A stretch of 64,000 bases of DNA from assembly GCF_026683955.1 (NCBI RefSeq), contig NZ_CP113343.1, positions 62,001 to 126,000 of the forward strand. The letters are read 5' to 3'. Position numbers and translations under genes: made by a program. This stretch comes from Arthrobacter sp. MMS18-M83. Its GTDB lineage: Bacteria; Actinomycetota; Actinomycetes; Actinomycetales; Micrococcaceae. A model generated the notes under the pieces. It saw nothing but the letters and a program-made list of their open reading frames with translations, had not been told where the DNA came from and ran no database searches. Below are positions 43,308 to 51,683 of this stretch, in pieces. The first letter of the stretch is position 1. The number at the start of each line of letters is the position of its first letter.

Positions 43308-44929
43308 CCACAACCGCAGATGTCCTCGTCATCGGCGGCGGCGGCTCGGGATTGAGCGCGGCCATCTCCGCAGCGACCAGCGGAGCCACTGTGATCCTGC
43401 TCGAAAAATGCCCCAAGGTCGGCGGCAGCACCGCAATGTCGGTCGGGTCATTCACGGCGGCGAACACTTCCTACCAGTACCGCGCCGGCGTCAACGACAG
43501 CATCGAGCTGTTCGTCGCGGACATGAAGGTCGCCAACGGCCAATTCGAGGACCGCGAAAACAAGGAGTTGCGCAGGATCCTGGCCGAGAACGCCGGAACC
43601 ACCGTGGAATGGCTGTCCAGTATCGGGGTGCAGTTCCTCGGCCCGACGCCGGAGCCGCCCTACGAGAAGCCGCGGATGCACAACGTCCTGCCGAACTCCT
43701 CCGCCTACGCCTCGGCACTGCTGCGGGAATGCAAGAAGCGCGGCGTCGAGGTGCGCACATCCATGCGCGTGGACAAGCTCCTGCGGAACGCGGCGGGCGA
43801 GATCATCGGAGCCCGGGCGAACGGCACCGACTTCTTCGGCCGCCGCGGCGTCATCCTGGCCACCGGAGACTACTCCGCCTCCACCGAGATGAAAGCCGAG
43901 TTCGTCGGAGAAGCCGCCGCCAAGATTCCCCCTGTAAACCCCAACAACACCGGAGACGGGTTCAAGCTGGGCACCGACGCAGGCGGAGTCATGATCCAGA
44001 TGGACCGGCTCTACGAGGGACTGCGGTTCGCCCCCTCAACACGACCAGACCCGATCAAGATCCTGCCCTCGCACCCGCTGTTGTCCAAGGCCATGCGCCT
44101 CGTTGTCGAACGGCTGCCGAAGAAGCTGCTCGCTTACGTCATCCGTGGCGCCCTGACCAGTTGGGTGGGCCCGAACAACACGATGTATCAGGCTGGTGCC
44201 ATCTTGATAGGGCATTCCGGGAAACGAATAGCCAACGAGGATTCCGACAAACTCATGGCGCGCGCCGCAGCCGCTGATGAGAAGAACACTGCCTTCATGA
44301 TCTTCGATGAACGCGTGGCGAAGAAGTTTTCCGCGTGGCCCCATCCCGTTTCGACCTTCCCCGGCGTAGCCTACGCCTACGTCGACGACTACAAGCGATT
44401 CCGCCCCGACGTCTACCACCGGGCTGAAACCATCGAGGAGCTCGCCGCGAGCATCGGCGTCGCCACCTCCGTTCTGAAATCCACCGTCGATGAATGGAAC
44501 GCCGAGGTTGCCAACGGAAAGGACAGCAGGTTTGGCCGGCAGCACCTCGGCGACGGCGTCAGCGAGGGACCGTTCTGCGCCCTGGGCCCGATGAACGCCT
44601 ACATCACCCTTGCCGACGGCGGCCTCGCCGTTGACACACAGTTGCGCGTGACGCAGGCCGACGGCGAGGCAATACCGGGGCTGTGGGCCGCCGGTTCCAC
44701 AGGCCAGGGAGGTCTCCAGCTCCTCAACCACGGCCTGCATATCGGGTGGGCGATGGTCTCCGGGCGACTTGCGGGCAGGAACGTCGCCCACGCCCCGGAC
44801 CGTCTCGACCTCCAGTCGGTGGAGACGGCCGCAGAATACTCAGCAGGAACTCGCGTACCGCCTCTGGGAGACGGGATGACGGGACGTTTAGCAAGCAGAT
44901 GCGAGCGAGACCGGAAGCCTGCGTCCTGA
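43304..44929 (+). CDS. FAD-dependent dehydrogenase, ketosteroid-dehydrogenase-like
   Basis: The product is 541 residues, the longest of the three. FAD motif VLVIGGGGSGLSAAISAA, loop LLEKCPKVGGSTAMSVGSF, and end GLWAAGSTGQGGLQLLNHGLHIGWAMVSGRLAGRNVA. Length and layout resemble 3-ketosteroid 1-dehydrogenase and related 3-oxo-cycloalkane dehydrogenases more than fumarate reductases, but substrate cannot be told. Its 3' end overlaps the convergent mrp gene by 42 bases. The last 50 residues look unconserved and may be a read-through tail. Confidence 0.88.
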   Translation: MTTTADVLVIGGGGSGLSAAISAATSGATVILLEKCPKVGGSTAMSVGSFTAANTSYQYRAGVNDSIELFVADMKVANGQFEDRENKELRRILAENAGTTVEWLSSIGVQFLGPTPEPPYEKPRMHNVLPNSSAYASALLRECKKRGVEVRTSMRVDKLLRNAAGEIIGARANGTDFFGRRGVILATGDYSASTEMKAEFVGEAAAKIPPVNPNNTGDGFKLGTDAGGVMIQMDRLYEGLRFAPSTRPDPIKILPSHPLLSKAMRLVVERLPKKLLAYVIRGALTSWVGPNNTMYQAGAILIGHSGKRIANEDSDKLMARAAAADEKNTAFMIFDERVAKKFSAWPHPVSTFPGVAYAYVDDYKRFRPDVYHRAETIEELAASIGVATSVLKSTVDEWNAEVANGKDSRFGRQHLGDGVSEGPFCALGPMNAYITLADGGLAVDTQLRVTQADGEAIPGLWAAGSTGQGGLQLLNHGLHIGWAMVSGRLAGRNVAHAPDRLDLQSVETAAEYSAGTRVPPLGDGMTGRLASRCERDRKPAS

Positions 44930-46051
44930 CAGTCCGCGGGGGCGTACAGCCAACTTTTCGGCGAGCTTGCCGAAGGCTCGGGCCGCAGGGTCTTCGGGAT
45001 CGGCGACGACCACGGGCACCCCGGAATCGCCTCCCGCGCGCAGCCCGGTGCTGAAGGGGATCGAGGCGAGGAGCGGCACCTCTGCGCCGGACGCGGAGAG
45101 CCTGGCTGCGACCGCGGCCCCGCCGCCGGCGCCGAACGGTTCGAAGGCGGTGCCGTCGGCGAGCTGCATCGGAGACATGGTTTCGACGACCCCAATGACA
45201 CGCTGGTTTAATTCGCGGGCCAGGATGCCGCTGCGCACCGCGACGCCCGAGGCGGCCGGCTGCGGCGTCGTCACAACGATGACTTCTGCGTGCGGCAGGA
45301 TCTGCCCCACCGAAATCGCAATGTCGCCGGTGCCCGGCGGCAAGTCGAGGAGCAGCACGTCGAGGTCACCGAAGTAGACATCGGTGAGGAACTGCTCGAG
45401 CGTGCGGTGCAGCATTGGCCCGCGCCAGGACACCGCTGTGTCCTCGGCGCCCTCCGGCAGGAACATGCCGATCGATACCGCCCTGACGTCGTGCGCGATA
45501 GGCGGCAACACAAGGTTGTCAATGCGGGTGGGCCTGGTGACCTTTCCCTCGTCGTCGAAGAGTCCCAGGAGCCCGGGGATCGAGAACCCGTGCACGTCGG
45601 CGTCGATGAGCCCCACCCGCAGCCCGCGCGCAGCCATCGCTGCGGCGAGGTTGGCCGTCACGGTGGACTTTCCGACCCCGCCTTTGCCGCTGGAGACTGC
45701 GATAACGCGGGTGAGCGAGTCCGCGGTGAACGGCATGCTCGCCCGGCTGCGTCCCTCGCGCAGCTTCGCGGTGAGCGCCGCGCGCTCTTCCGCGGTCATC
45801 ACCCCGACGTCGATGCGCACCTCTTCGACGCCGACGACCGCGTGGGCCGCCGCGCGCACGTCCCGCTTGATACGGTCGGCGGAGGGGCACGTCGAGATGG
45901 TCAGGGTGATGCCGACGACGGCGACACCGCCTTTGACCTCGACGCTCTTGATCATGCCGAGGTCGGCAAGGGGGCGGCGCAATTCGGGATCGCTGACTCG
46001 CCCCACGGCCTCGCGTACGGCGGCTGCGAGGTCTGTGCTCGAGTTCTCCAT
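44888..46051 (-). CDS. mrp: Mrp/ApbC-type iron-sulfur carrier ATPase
   Basis: The product is 387 residues. An N-terminal DUF59/MIP18 domain (residues 5-85: VSDPELRRPLADLGMIKSVEV, TISTCPSADRIKRDV) precedes a deviant Walker A, SSGKGGVGKST (121-130), and LLLDLPPGTGD. The C-terminal CxxC found in many Mrp proteins is absent (EPFGAGGG retained), as often in actinobacteria. It is the last gene of a minus-strand series with an FprA-like reductase, 7Fe ferredoxin and a second reductase; it may load Fe-S clusters on the ferredoxins of this island. The ATG at 46051 (MENSSTD) is 16 bases after the reductase stop. Confidence 0.85.
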   Translation of the reverse strand: MENSSTDLAAAVREAVGRVSDPELRRPLADLGMIKSVEVKGGVAVVGITLTISTCPSADRIKRDVRAAAHAVVGVEEVRIDVGVMTAEERAALTAKLREGRSRASMPFTADSLTRVIAVSSGKGGVGKSTVTANLAAAMAARGLRVGLIDADVHGFSIPGLLGLFDDEGKVTRPTRIDNLVLPPIAHDVRAVSIGMFLPEGAEDTAVSWRGPMLHRTLEQFLTDVYFGDLDVLLLDLPPGTGDIAISVGQILPHAEVIVVTTPQPAASGVAVRSGILARELNQRVIGVVETMSPMQLADGTAFEPFGAGGGAAVAARLSASGAEVPLLASIPFSTGLRAGGDSGVPVVVADPEDPAARAFGKLAEKLAVRPRGLSGRRLPVSLASAC

Positions 46052-46067
46052 GTCGATGTTGATCCGC

Positions 46068-47402
46068 TCAGCCGGCCGCGACGCCGGCGGCGCGGAGCAT
46101 GTCGGCGCGGTCGTGCAGCTTGATGCGCTCGCGACCCGCTGCCTCACCGGCCTCGTACTCGGCCTGCTCGAGCACCCGCCAGGCGGCCCAGTCCACCACC
46201 GGCACCCCGCGGGAGCGCAGCAGCTGGTCGACGACGGCGGCCGGAGTCGCCGTCGACGCCCAGCCTTCTGCGGTGACGTCCTGAAGGATCGAAGTGACGG
46301 TCTCGGACGCGCAGCGGCGATTGGTGCCCACCACGCCCGAGGGGCCGCGCTTGATCCAGCCGGCCACATACACGCCGGGCAGCACGTTCCCGCCGTCGGC
46401 GACCCGCGAGTCGAGGTGGGCAATGGTACCGGACGCCTCGTCGAAGGGCAGGCCGTCGATGGCCGCGCCCCGGTAGCCGACCGAGCGAAGCACCAGCTCG
46501 GTTTCGAGTGTTTCAGTGACACTGGGGTCGCTGGTCTTCGCCAGGCGAATGGCCAAGGCCGATTCGTCACCGATCAGTTCAAGCGGCGTGCGGTCGAACA
46601 GGAACCGGATCGCCGTGCGACGCCCCAGCACCCCTCGCTCGGCAGCCTTGGCAAAGGTGGCAAGCAAGCGCCTGGATGACGGGTCAGCGTCGGCGTGCGC
46701 CTGCTGCTGAGCGTCGAGCTCGAGGTCTGCCGGATCGATGATGACGTCACAACTCTCCACTTCCAGCAGCTCGATGAACTCCTTGTTCGTGAACTTCGCG
46801 AAAGCGGGTCCGCGGCGGCCGATCACCACAATCTCGCGGTACGTGCTCGCTGCAAAGGTGTCGACAATATGCTCGGGCACATCCGTGGCGCGGAGAGCCT
46901 CGGGCGTGTGGGCGAGCATACGGGCCGCGTCGAGCGCCACGTTGCCGACTCCGATGATGACCGCACGGTTTCCGTTGAGCACGAAGGCATCGCTCGCACT
47001 GTCGGGGTGGCCCTGGTACCAGGACACAAAGTCGCGCACGGCATGCACGCCACCTAGTTCCTCGCCCGGTATGCCGAGGTTTCGGTCGACCTGTGCCCCA
47101 CTGGCGAAGACGACCGCGTCGTAGTTCGCACGGAGCTCGTCAAGCGTAATGTCGGTGCCGACGTGCACGTTGCCGAGGAAGCGCACGCCCGGGGTCTCGT
47201 CGAATACCTCGGCGAACGAGGCGGCTATCGACTTGACCTTGGGATGGTCGGGCGCCACACCGTAGCGAACCAGGCCGAACGGTGACGGCAGGCGTTCGAA
47301 CACGTCCACCTCAACCGGGGACTCGGACTCTTCGGTGAGCAGTTGGGCGCAGTACGATCCCGACGGACCGGAACCGATGACGGCGACTCGCAGGGCACTC
47401 AC
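46068..47402 (-). CDS. fprA: FprA-like ferredoxin-NADP+ reductase (adrenodoxin reductase family)
   Basis: The product is 444 residues. FAD-binding start VAVIGSGPSGSYCAQLL, the family block FGLVRYGVAPDHPKVKSI, FASGAQVDRNLGIPGE, the NADP-binding IIGVGNVALDAARMLA, and the end GVYVAGWIKRGPSGVVGTNRRCA are all characteristic of adrenodoxin-reductase/FprA enzymes. The gene starts two bases after the stop of a 7Fe ferredoxin gene, so the pair should form an NADPH-driven electron supply, probably for the P450. Confidence 0.93.
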   Translation of the reverse strand: MSALRVAVIGSGPSGSYCAQLLTEESESPVEVDVFERLPSPFGLVRYGVAPDHPKVKSIAASFAEVFDETPGVRFLGNVHVGTDITLDELRANYDAVVFASGAQVDRNLGIPGEELGGVHAVRDFVSWYQGHPDSASDAFVLNGNRAVIIGVGNVALDAARMLAHTPEALRATDVPEHIVDTFAASTYREIVVIGRRGPAFAKFTNKEFIELLEVESCDVIIDPADLELDAQQQAHADADPSSRRLLATFAKAAERGVLGRRTAIRFLFDRTPLELIGDESALAIRLAKTSDPSVTETLETELVLRSVGYRGAAIDGLPFDEASGTIAHLDSRVADGGNVLPGVYVAGWIKRGPSGVVGTNRRCASETVTSILQDVTAEGWASTATPAAVVDQLLRSRGVPVVDWAAWRVLEQAEYEAGEAAGRERIKLHDRADMLRAAGVAAG

Positions 47403-47404
47403 GC

Positions 47405-47728
47405 TCAGCCCCCTGCTCGCGGGGGAAGGGCCGCAATAACATCGACGTCGTAGTCGATCTTGCCGGCCTTGCGTCCGCTCTTGGGCGTCTCGACTTCCTG
47501 GAAGAAGCGCTCGTTGATGTCGACGTACTCTTCCTTGGCGTCCCGAAGTTCGGCGTCGTAGAAGACCGCGTCAACCGGGCAGGCCGTCATACAGGCCCCG
47601 CAGTCAATGCAGAGATCGGGGTTGATATAGCTCATCCGCCCCCCTTCGAAGATGCAGTCCGCAGGGCACTCCTGCATGCAGCTCTTGTCTTGAATGTCGA
47701 CGCATGCGTCAGCGATCACGTAGACCAT
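47405..47728 (-). CDS. fdxA: 7Fe ferredoxin (3Fe-4S/4Fe-4S)
   Basis: The product is 107 residues, the FdxA size. Cys9, Cys17, Cys21 and Cys25 lie in the first part, and Cys40, Cys43, Cys46 and Cys50 in DLCIDCGACMTACP. YVIADACVDIQDKSCMQECPADCI is the classical seven-iron ferredoxin start. The ATG at 47728 (MVYVI) has GAGGA six bases upstream. With fprA directly downstream it forms a reductase-ferredoxin pair distinct from the 3Fe-4S ferredoxin of the P450 operon. Confidence 0.93.
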   Translation of the reverse strand: MVYVIADACVDIQDKSCMQECPADCIFEGGRMSYINPDLCIDCGACMTACPVDAVFYDAELRDAKEEYVDINERFFQEVETPKSGRKAGKIDYDVDVIAALPPRAGG

Positions 47729-47767
47729 GGTTTTTCCTCTCTTCACACCTTCAGGACAGCGCGGCCG

Positions 47768-48997
47768 TCAGGCCAGCCGCCCAAGTTTTTCGACAATTGT
47801 CTTGGTGGACTCCCCGGTGGCGAGCAGCCTCCGGGCCAGGTTGAGTCCGCGTACCCAGTTCACGGTGACGGCACCACAGACGTCTCCTTTCGCGTCGCTG
47901 TGGATAACGGCGGTTTTCCCGCTCCCGGCCAGGTCGCCGACGATAGTGGAACTGCCCTCTGGGTGGCGCCAGCCGATGGTATGGACCTTCCAGTCGTACT
48001 GGTGCGACCACACGTAATCGGTGGAGTCATAGGGCACATCGGCCCCTTGGGTGATGGCGGTGGCAACATACCGCGCCTGGTCGCTGGCATTGGTCCAGTG
48101 CTCGGCGCGAACCTGCACGCCGCGTCCCGGGTGGGGCCACCGCGCCACGTCGCCGATCGCATACACGTCGTCGGCTCCGACCGCACGAAGGAAGCCGTCG
48201 GTCACTACACCGTTATCGAGCGTGAGCCCTGAAGACGCTAGCCATCCCGTCGATGGAATGGAGCCGATGCCGACCACCGCCGTCGAGGTCGCGATGCGAC
48301 TGCCGTCATCGAGGATGACCGTGAGCTCACCGTCTTGGCCCTGGATGTCAGCGACGCCGACGCCGAAGCGGGTTTGGGCTCCGTGCCGGTGATGCAGTTC
48401 CACGAGGCTGCGGGCGATCTCAGGGCCGACGATCCGCGCCATCGGCTCCGCAACGGGATCGACCACCGTGACCTCGCACCCGAAGCCGACGGCAGCGGCA
48501 GCGATTTCCGTGCCGATAAAGCCCCCGCCGACCACGACGACGGGCCCGCCCAGCTTCAGACGCGTAGCGATGGCCCGTGAATCTTCAAGGGTTCTGAGCT
48601 GGTAAACACCCTTCCCGGGGCGCCAGGGCGAGGGCCGGGCCGAGGCTCCGGTCGCGATGATAAGCACGTCATAGCCGACTGTCGTACCGTCGGCAAGAAT
48701 GACGACACGTTCGGTTGTGTCGAGGTCGTTTGCCGCGACACCGAGCTTGAGCTCGATATCTGCACCGTCCAGGCTGGCCTTGGTAGCCAGTCGAAAAGAC
48801 TCGACTGCCTCATCGGACCAGTCGGACGTGAGCAGGTCTTTCGACAGTGGCGGGCGATCGTACGGCAACTCGTTCTCGGACCCGATGAGCGTGATGCGGC
48901 CGGTGTGGCCAAGGTTGCGCAGCCCCTCGGCCGCCCGTGTTCCGGCCAACGACGCACCCACAATGACTACGTGGCGGTCGGCTCTTGCTTCGGTCAT
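47768..48997 (-). CDS. Rhodocoxin/putidaredoxin-reductase-type NAD(P)H:ferredoxin reductase
   Basis: The product is 409 residues. FAD motif VVIVGASLAGTRAAEGLR, the ELPYDRPPLSKDLL block, LIIATGASARPSPWRPGKGVYQLRTLEDSRAI, the NAD-binding VVVVGGGFIGTEIAAAA and VYAIGDVARWPH match class I P450 reductases. The C-terminal reductase domain is present (VWSHQYDWKVHTIGW). First gene of the electron-transfer series on the minus strand. It duplicates the role expected for FprA, so one of them may serve the P450 ferredoxin and the other the 7Fe ferredoxin. Confidence 0.92.
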   Translation of the reverse strand: MTEARADRHVVIVGASLAGTRAAEGLRNLGHTGRITLIGSENELPYDRPPLSKDLLTSDWSDEAVESFRLATKASLDGADIELKLGVAANDLDTTERVVILADGTTVGYDVLIIATGASARPSPWRPGKGVYQLRTLEDSRAIATRLKLGGPVVVVGGGFIGTEIAAAAVGFGCEVTVVDPVAEPMARIVGPEIARSLVELHHRHGAQTRFGVGVADIQGQDGELTVILDDGSRIATSTAVVGIGSIPSTGWLASSGLTLDNGVVTDGFLRAVGADDVYAIGDVARWPHPGRGVQVRAEHWTNASDQARYVATAITQGADVPYDSTDYVWSHQYDWKVHTIGWRHPEGSSTIVGDLAGSGKTAVIHSDAKGDVCGAVTVNWVRGLNLARRLLATGESTKTIVEKLGRLA

Positions 48998-49209
48998 CGT
49001 TGATCCTCGGTGTAGTCGGGCAACGCGACGGTCCCGGTTAGGCCCTCGCAGCAGTTTTCATGTCATCATGTTCATTGAACCGAACAAGTGGTCGCTTCAA
49101 CGCAACGCATTCAGTATGAGCCGCGGTCCGAACCGGTGTCAAGGAACGTAAGCACGGCCACTGAGCGTTTCCGCCAGGCACCCTCCCGCTCGAATGGCAG
49201 CATCCGCCT

Positions 49210-50043
49210 CTACCTACGCACGATCCCGGTGCGTGGATCACGAGCGCCAGTGAGATAGTCGGTGATCTGGCGCGCGGACTCTTTGACCAGCCCGGCCAGT
49301 GATGAGGAGTGTGCGGCGTTGAAGCGCGCCTCGGGCATGGAGATGCCTGCCGAACCGACCACAGTGCCCGCCGGGCCGAAGACCGGCGAGGCGATCGCGA
49401 TCGCCCCATCGATACGCTCGCCGTGGGTAATTGCATACCCGTCGCTCCTGATCATGGCGAGCCGGTCGAACAGGCTCTGAGGCTCGACCAGGGTGCGATC
49501 GGTTGCCGCGTGCAGCGGGCCATGCGCAATGCGGTCCTGGATCTGCGCCGGGAGGAACGCCAGGATCGCCAAACCGCTTGCACCGGCATGGAGCGGGATC
49601 TGCTGGCGCATGGGCAGCGTGTAGCGAAGGGGGTGCGACGATTCGACGACGAGTGTGAACATCATCTGCAGTCGCTGCTCGCCGTAGACGGCGAAGAATG
49701 AGGACTCGCCGCTCTGCTCCGTGAGTTCCAGAAGCGTGTCCCTGGACACTTCCTGGATCGGGTAGCGTTCCGTCGTCGTCCATGCGAGGCGTAAATATTC
49801 GAGGCCGAGGCGGTACGAGCCGTTGGCCGTGCGGCTGACAAGTCCGAGCTTTTCAAGGTCGGCGATGAGGCGGTGCGCGGTGCTCGGGCTCACGTCGAGC
49901 CGGCCCGCCAGTTCCCGCACTCCGTGAGTATCCCGGTCGCTGTCAGTCATGAGGGTGAGCAGTTCAATGCCGCGGGCCAAAGGATGCCTGCGTCGGAGCC
50001 CCTCGACGGACTCTCGATCTGCCTTCTCTGCCGCACTACTCAT
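49210..50043 (-). CDS. IclR-family regulator (paralogue of the gene at 58320)
   Basis: The product is 277 residues. HTH: GVRELAGRLDVSPSTAHRLIADLEKLGLVSR; effector domain: PLHAGASGLAILAFLP, DGYAITHGERIDGAIAIASPVFGPAG. Long stretches match the IclR at 58320 (for example RHPLARGIELLT, HGERIDGAIAIASPVFG). It is divergent from an SDR-CMD-HtaA-TetR series, with overlapping palindromes in the gap, and is its probable regulator. The electron-transfer genes lie 212 bases downstream on the same strand. Confidence 0.92.
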   Translation of the reverse strand: MSSAAEKADRESVEGLRRRHPLARGIELLTLMTDSDRDTHGVRELAGRLDVSPSTAHRLIADLEKLGLVSRTANGSYRLGLEYLRLAWTTTERYPIQEVSRDTLLELTEQSGESSFFAVYGEQRLQMMFTLVVESSHPLRYTLPMRQQIPLHAGASGLAILAFLPAQIQDRIAHGPLHAATDRTLVEPQSLFDRLAMIRSDGYAITHGERIDGAIAIASPVFGPAGTVVGSAGISMPEARFNAAHSSSLAGLVKESARQITDYLTGARDPRTGIVRR

Positions 50044-50125
50044 CGCTCACCATCCCGTTTCGTAGCCACTTTCAGTGGCTTGACATCCATCTTCGGCGCA
50101 TGCAATTCTGAAGCGACCGAGAACG

Positions 50126-50145
50126 GAACACTTGTTCAGTTGAAC
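50126..50145. promoter_or_regulatory. Overlapping operator palindromes between IclR and SDR genes
   Basis: GAACA-CT-TGTTC (50126-50137) and GTTCA-GT-TGAAC (50134-50145) are two perfect palindromes sharing four bases. They lie 82 bases before the IclR start and about 100 bases before the leader ORF. A TTGACA at 50078-50083 is nearby on the plus strand. An IclR binding site is the likely role. Confidence 0.5.
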
Positions 50146-50241
50146 ACAACAGTAGCTCACCGCGAAGCACATATAAAGACATGGCGGCTCAGCCGGTTCG
50201 GCGCGGCGAACCCACGGCACCTCAAGGAAATAAGGACAACC

Positions 50242-50289
50242 ATGACCACAAAGCAAAACACCCGGTTTACCAGTTTGGACATGAGATGA
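50242..50289 (+). CDS. 15-residue leader ORF overlapping the SDR start
   Basis: The ORF MTTKQNTRFTSLDMR has the strong ribosome site (AAGGAAATAAGGA) that the SDR gene itself lacks. Its stop overlaps the SDR ATG by 4 bases (ATGA at 50286). It could be a coupling leader that delivers ribosomes to the SDR, or the lost N-terminus of the SDR after a frameshift. A similar arrangement precedes the paralogous SDR at 56138. Confidence 0.45.
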   Translation: MTTKQNTRFTSLDMR

Positions 50290-51041
50290 GCGGGGCAGGG
50301 CGGGTCGCCGTCGTCTCAGGAGGAGCGGCCGGCATTGGACTGTCGATCGCAGAGCGGCTTGCGAAGGACGGGTTCGCGGTCGCCATCCTCACCCGCACCG
50401 AGGGTGCGGCCGAGAAGGCTGCCGCAGGCATCGAAGAGACCGGCGGTATCGCCCGCGGCTACCAGGCCGACGTGAGCGACCGCGAACAGGTGGATGCTGC
50501 CCTCGCCGCCATCCGCGCCGATCTTGGCCCGCTGTCTGTCATCGTCGCAAACGCCGCCGTCGCTCCGCAGCAGCCTTTCCTTGAAATGACGCTGGAGCAG
50601 TGGAACCAGATCCTGACTATCAACCTCACGGGCACTTTCAACCTTGTGCAAGCAGGCCTGCCCGATCTGCTCGACGCCGGCAGCGGACGCGTAGTGCTGA
50701 TCTCGTCGTCGAGTGCCCAGCGCGGTGCGCCCAGAATGGCACATTACGCTGCGTCGAAGGGCGGACAGTTGGCCCTGACCAAGGCGCTGGCCGTCGAATT
50801 CGCCAAATCGGGCGTGACAGTTAACACCGTTGTTCCTTCATCGATCGACACTCCGAGCGTGGAGAAGAAGCGGGCGGCAGGCGCCATGCCCTCGGTCGAG
50901 GACATGTCAAAGTACATCCCGGTCGGCCGCATGGGTACCGGCGCCGACATCGCCGCCGCTGTCTCCTACCTTGCCTCCGATGACGCCTCGTACGTGACTG
51001 GCCAGACCATCAGCGTCAACGGCGGATCGTTCATCGCATAA
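50286..51041 (+). CDS. SDR-family dehydrogenase (paralogue of the gene at 56138)
   Basis: The product is 251 residues. Cofactor motif SGGAAGIG, NAAV core, catalytic Ser in LISSSSAQ and YAASK, and end GRMGTGADIAAAVSYLASDDASYVTGQTISVNGG. The ATG at 50286 lies in a 4-base overlap with a 15-residue leader ORF. About half of the residues match the SDR at 56138, also 251 residues. First full gene of the unit with CMD-, HtaA- and TetR-type genes; probably oxidises a hydroxy intermediate. Confidence 0.9.
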   Translation: MSGAGRVAVVSGGAAGIGLSIAERLAKDGFAVAILTRTEGAAEKAAAGIEETGGIARGYQADVSDREQVDAALAAIRADLGPLSVIVANAAVAPQQPFLEMTLEQWNQILTINLTGTFNLVQAGLPDLLDAGSGRVVLISSSSAQRGAPRMAHYAASKGGQLALTKALAVEFAKSGVTVNTVVPSSIDTPSVEKKRAAGAMPSVEDMSKYIPVGRMGTGADIAAAVSYLASDDASYVTGQTISVNGGSFIA

Positions 51042-51059
51042 CGAACAGGAACACAAAAG

Positions 51060-51683
51060 ATGACACAGCTGACACAGCCCCGAATCTCCCCTCGCCCCAC
51101 CGAAGACTGGGATGCTGAGGTCGACAGCGCGCTCAGCGTGCTCGCCACGCACGGCGCCGGTGGCCAGGCTGCACCGCAGCTCACGCCGGAAACCAGGCCG
51201 AAATCCAACATTCTCGGTATCTACGCCTGGCATCCCGAACTCATGCGCGGCTGGATGCCGTACTCGAACCACCTTCGGCACTCGAGCCTTAGCGACCGTG
51301 TTCGCGAGATCACGATCATCCGCACCACCTGGCTCGGCTACGGCGAGTACGAGTGGGCGCAGCACGTGCGCATGAGCCGGGCCGCCGGGTGGCTCACCGA
51401 CGATGAAATCACCGCGCTGTCCGAGGGACCCGACGCAGCCCTCTGGTCGGACAATGACGCCACGCTGGTGCGCGCGATCGACGGGATGTGCCGCCACAAG
51501 AACGTGATCGACGAAACCTGGCAGGCGCTCGAAGCGCAATTCAACCGCCAGCAGCTCCTCGATCTGCTCTTCACCGTCGGCACCTACGACTTCCACTGCA
51601 TGGTGTTCCGCACGATGGGCCTTGAACTCGAGCCCGGCATGGAAAGCTTCCCCGAGGGTCACTCCCCCGAGCCGGCCGAGTGA
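51060..51683 (+). CDS. Carboxymuconolactone decarboxylase (CMD) family protein
   Basis: The product is 207 residues. The AhpD/CMD helical core is visible: NILGIYAWHPELMRGWMPYSNHLRHSSLSDRVREITIIRTTWLGYGEYEWAQHVRMSRAAGWLTDDEI. The position where AhpD-like members have CxxC reads EYEWAQHV, so it lacks the redox cysteines and keeps the Glu and His. Such proteins act as decarboxylases, hydrolases or lactone isomerases in ring-cleavage pathways. The start is 18 bases after the SDR stop and the end overlaps the HtaA gene by 4 bases, so the product should work in the same step series. Confidence 0.85.
   Translation: MTQLTQPRISPRPTEDWDAEVDSALSVLATHGAGGQAAPQLTPETRPKSNILGIYAWHPELMRGWMPYSNHLRHSSLSDRVREITIIRTTWLGYGEYEWAQHVRMSRAAGWLTDDEITALSEGPDAALWSDNDATLVRAIDGMCRHKNVIDETWQALEAQFNRQQLLDLLFTVGTYDFHCMVFRTMGLELEPGMESFPEGHSPEPAE

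Noticed and set aside
44036..44791. 251-codon minus-strand frame
   Set aside because: Antisense to the third flavoprotein gene, whose FAD motifs at both ends are clear.
45384..46679. 431-codon plus-strand frame over mrp and fprA
   Set aside because: Both minus-strand genes are firmly recognised; the plus frame lacks any domain or ribosome site.
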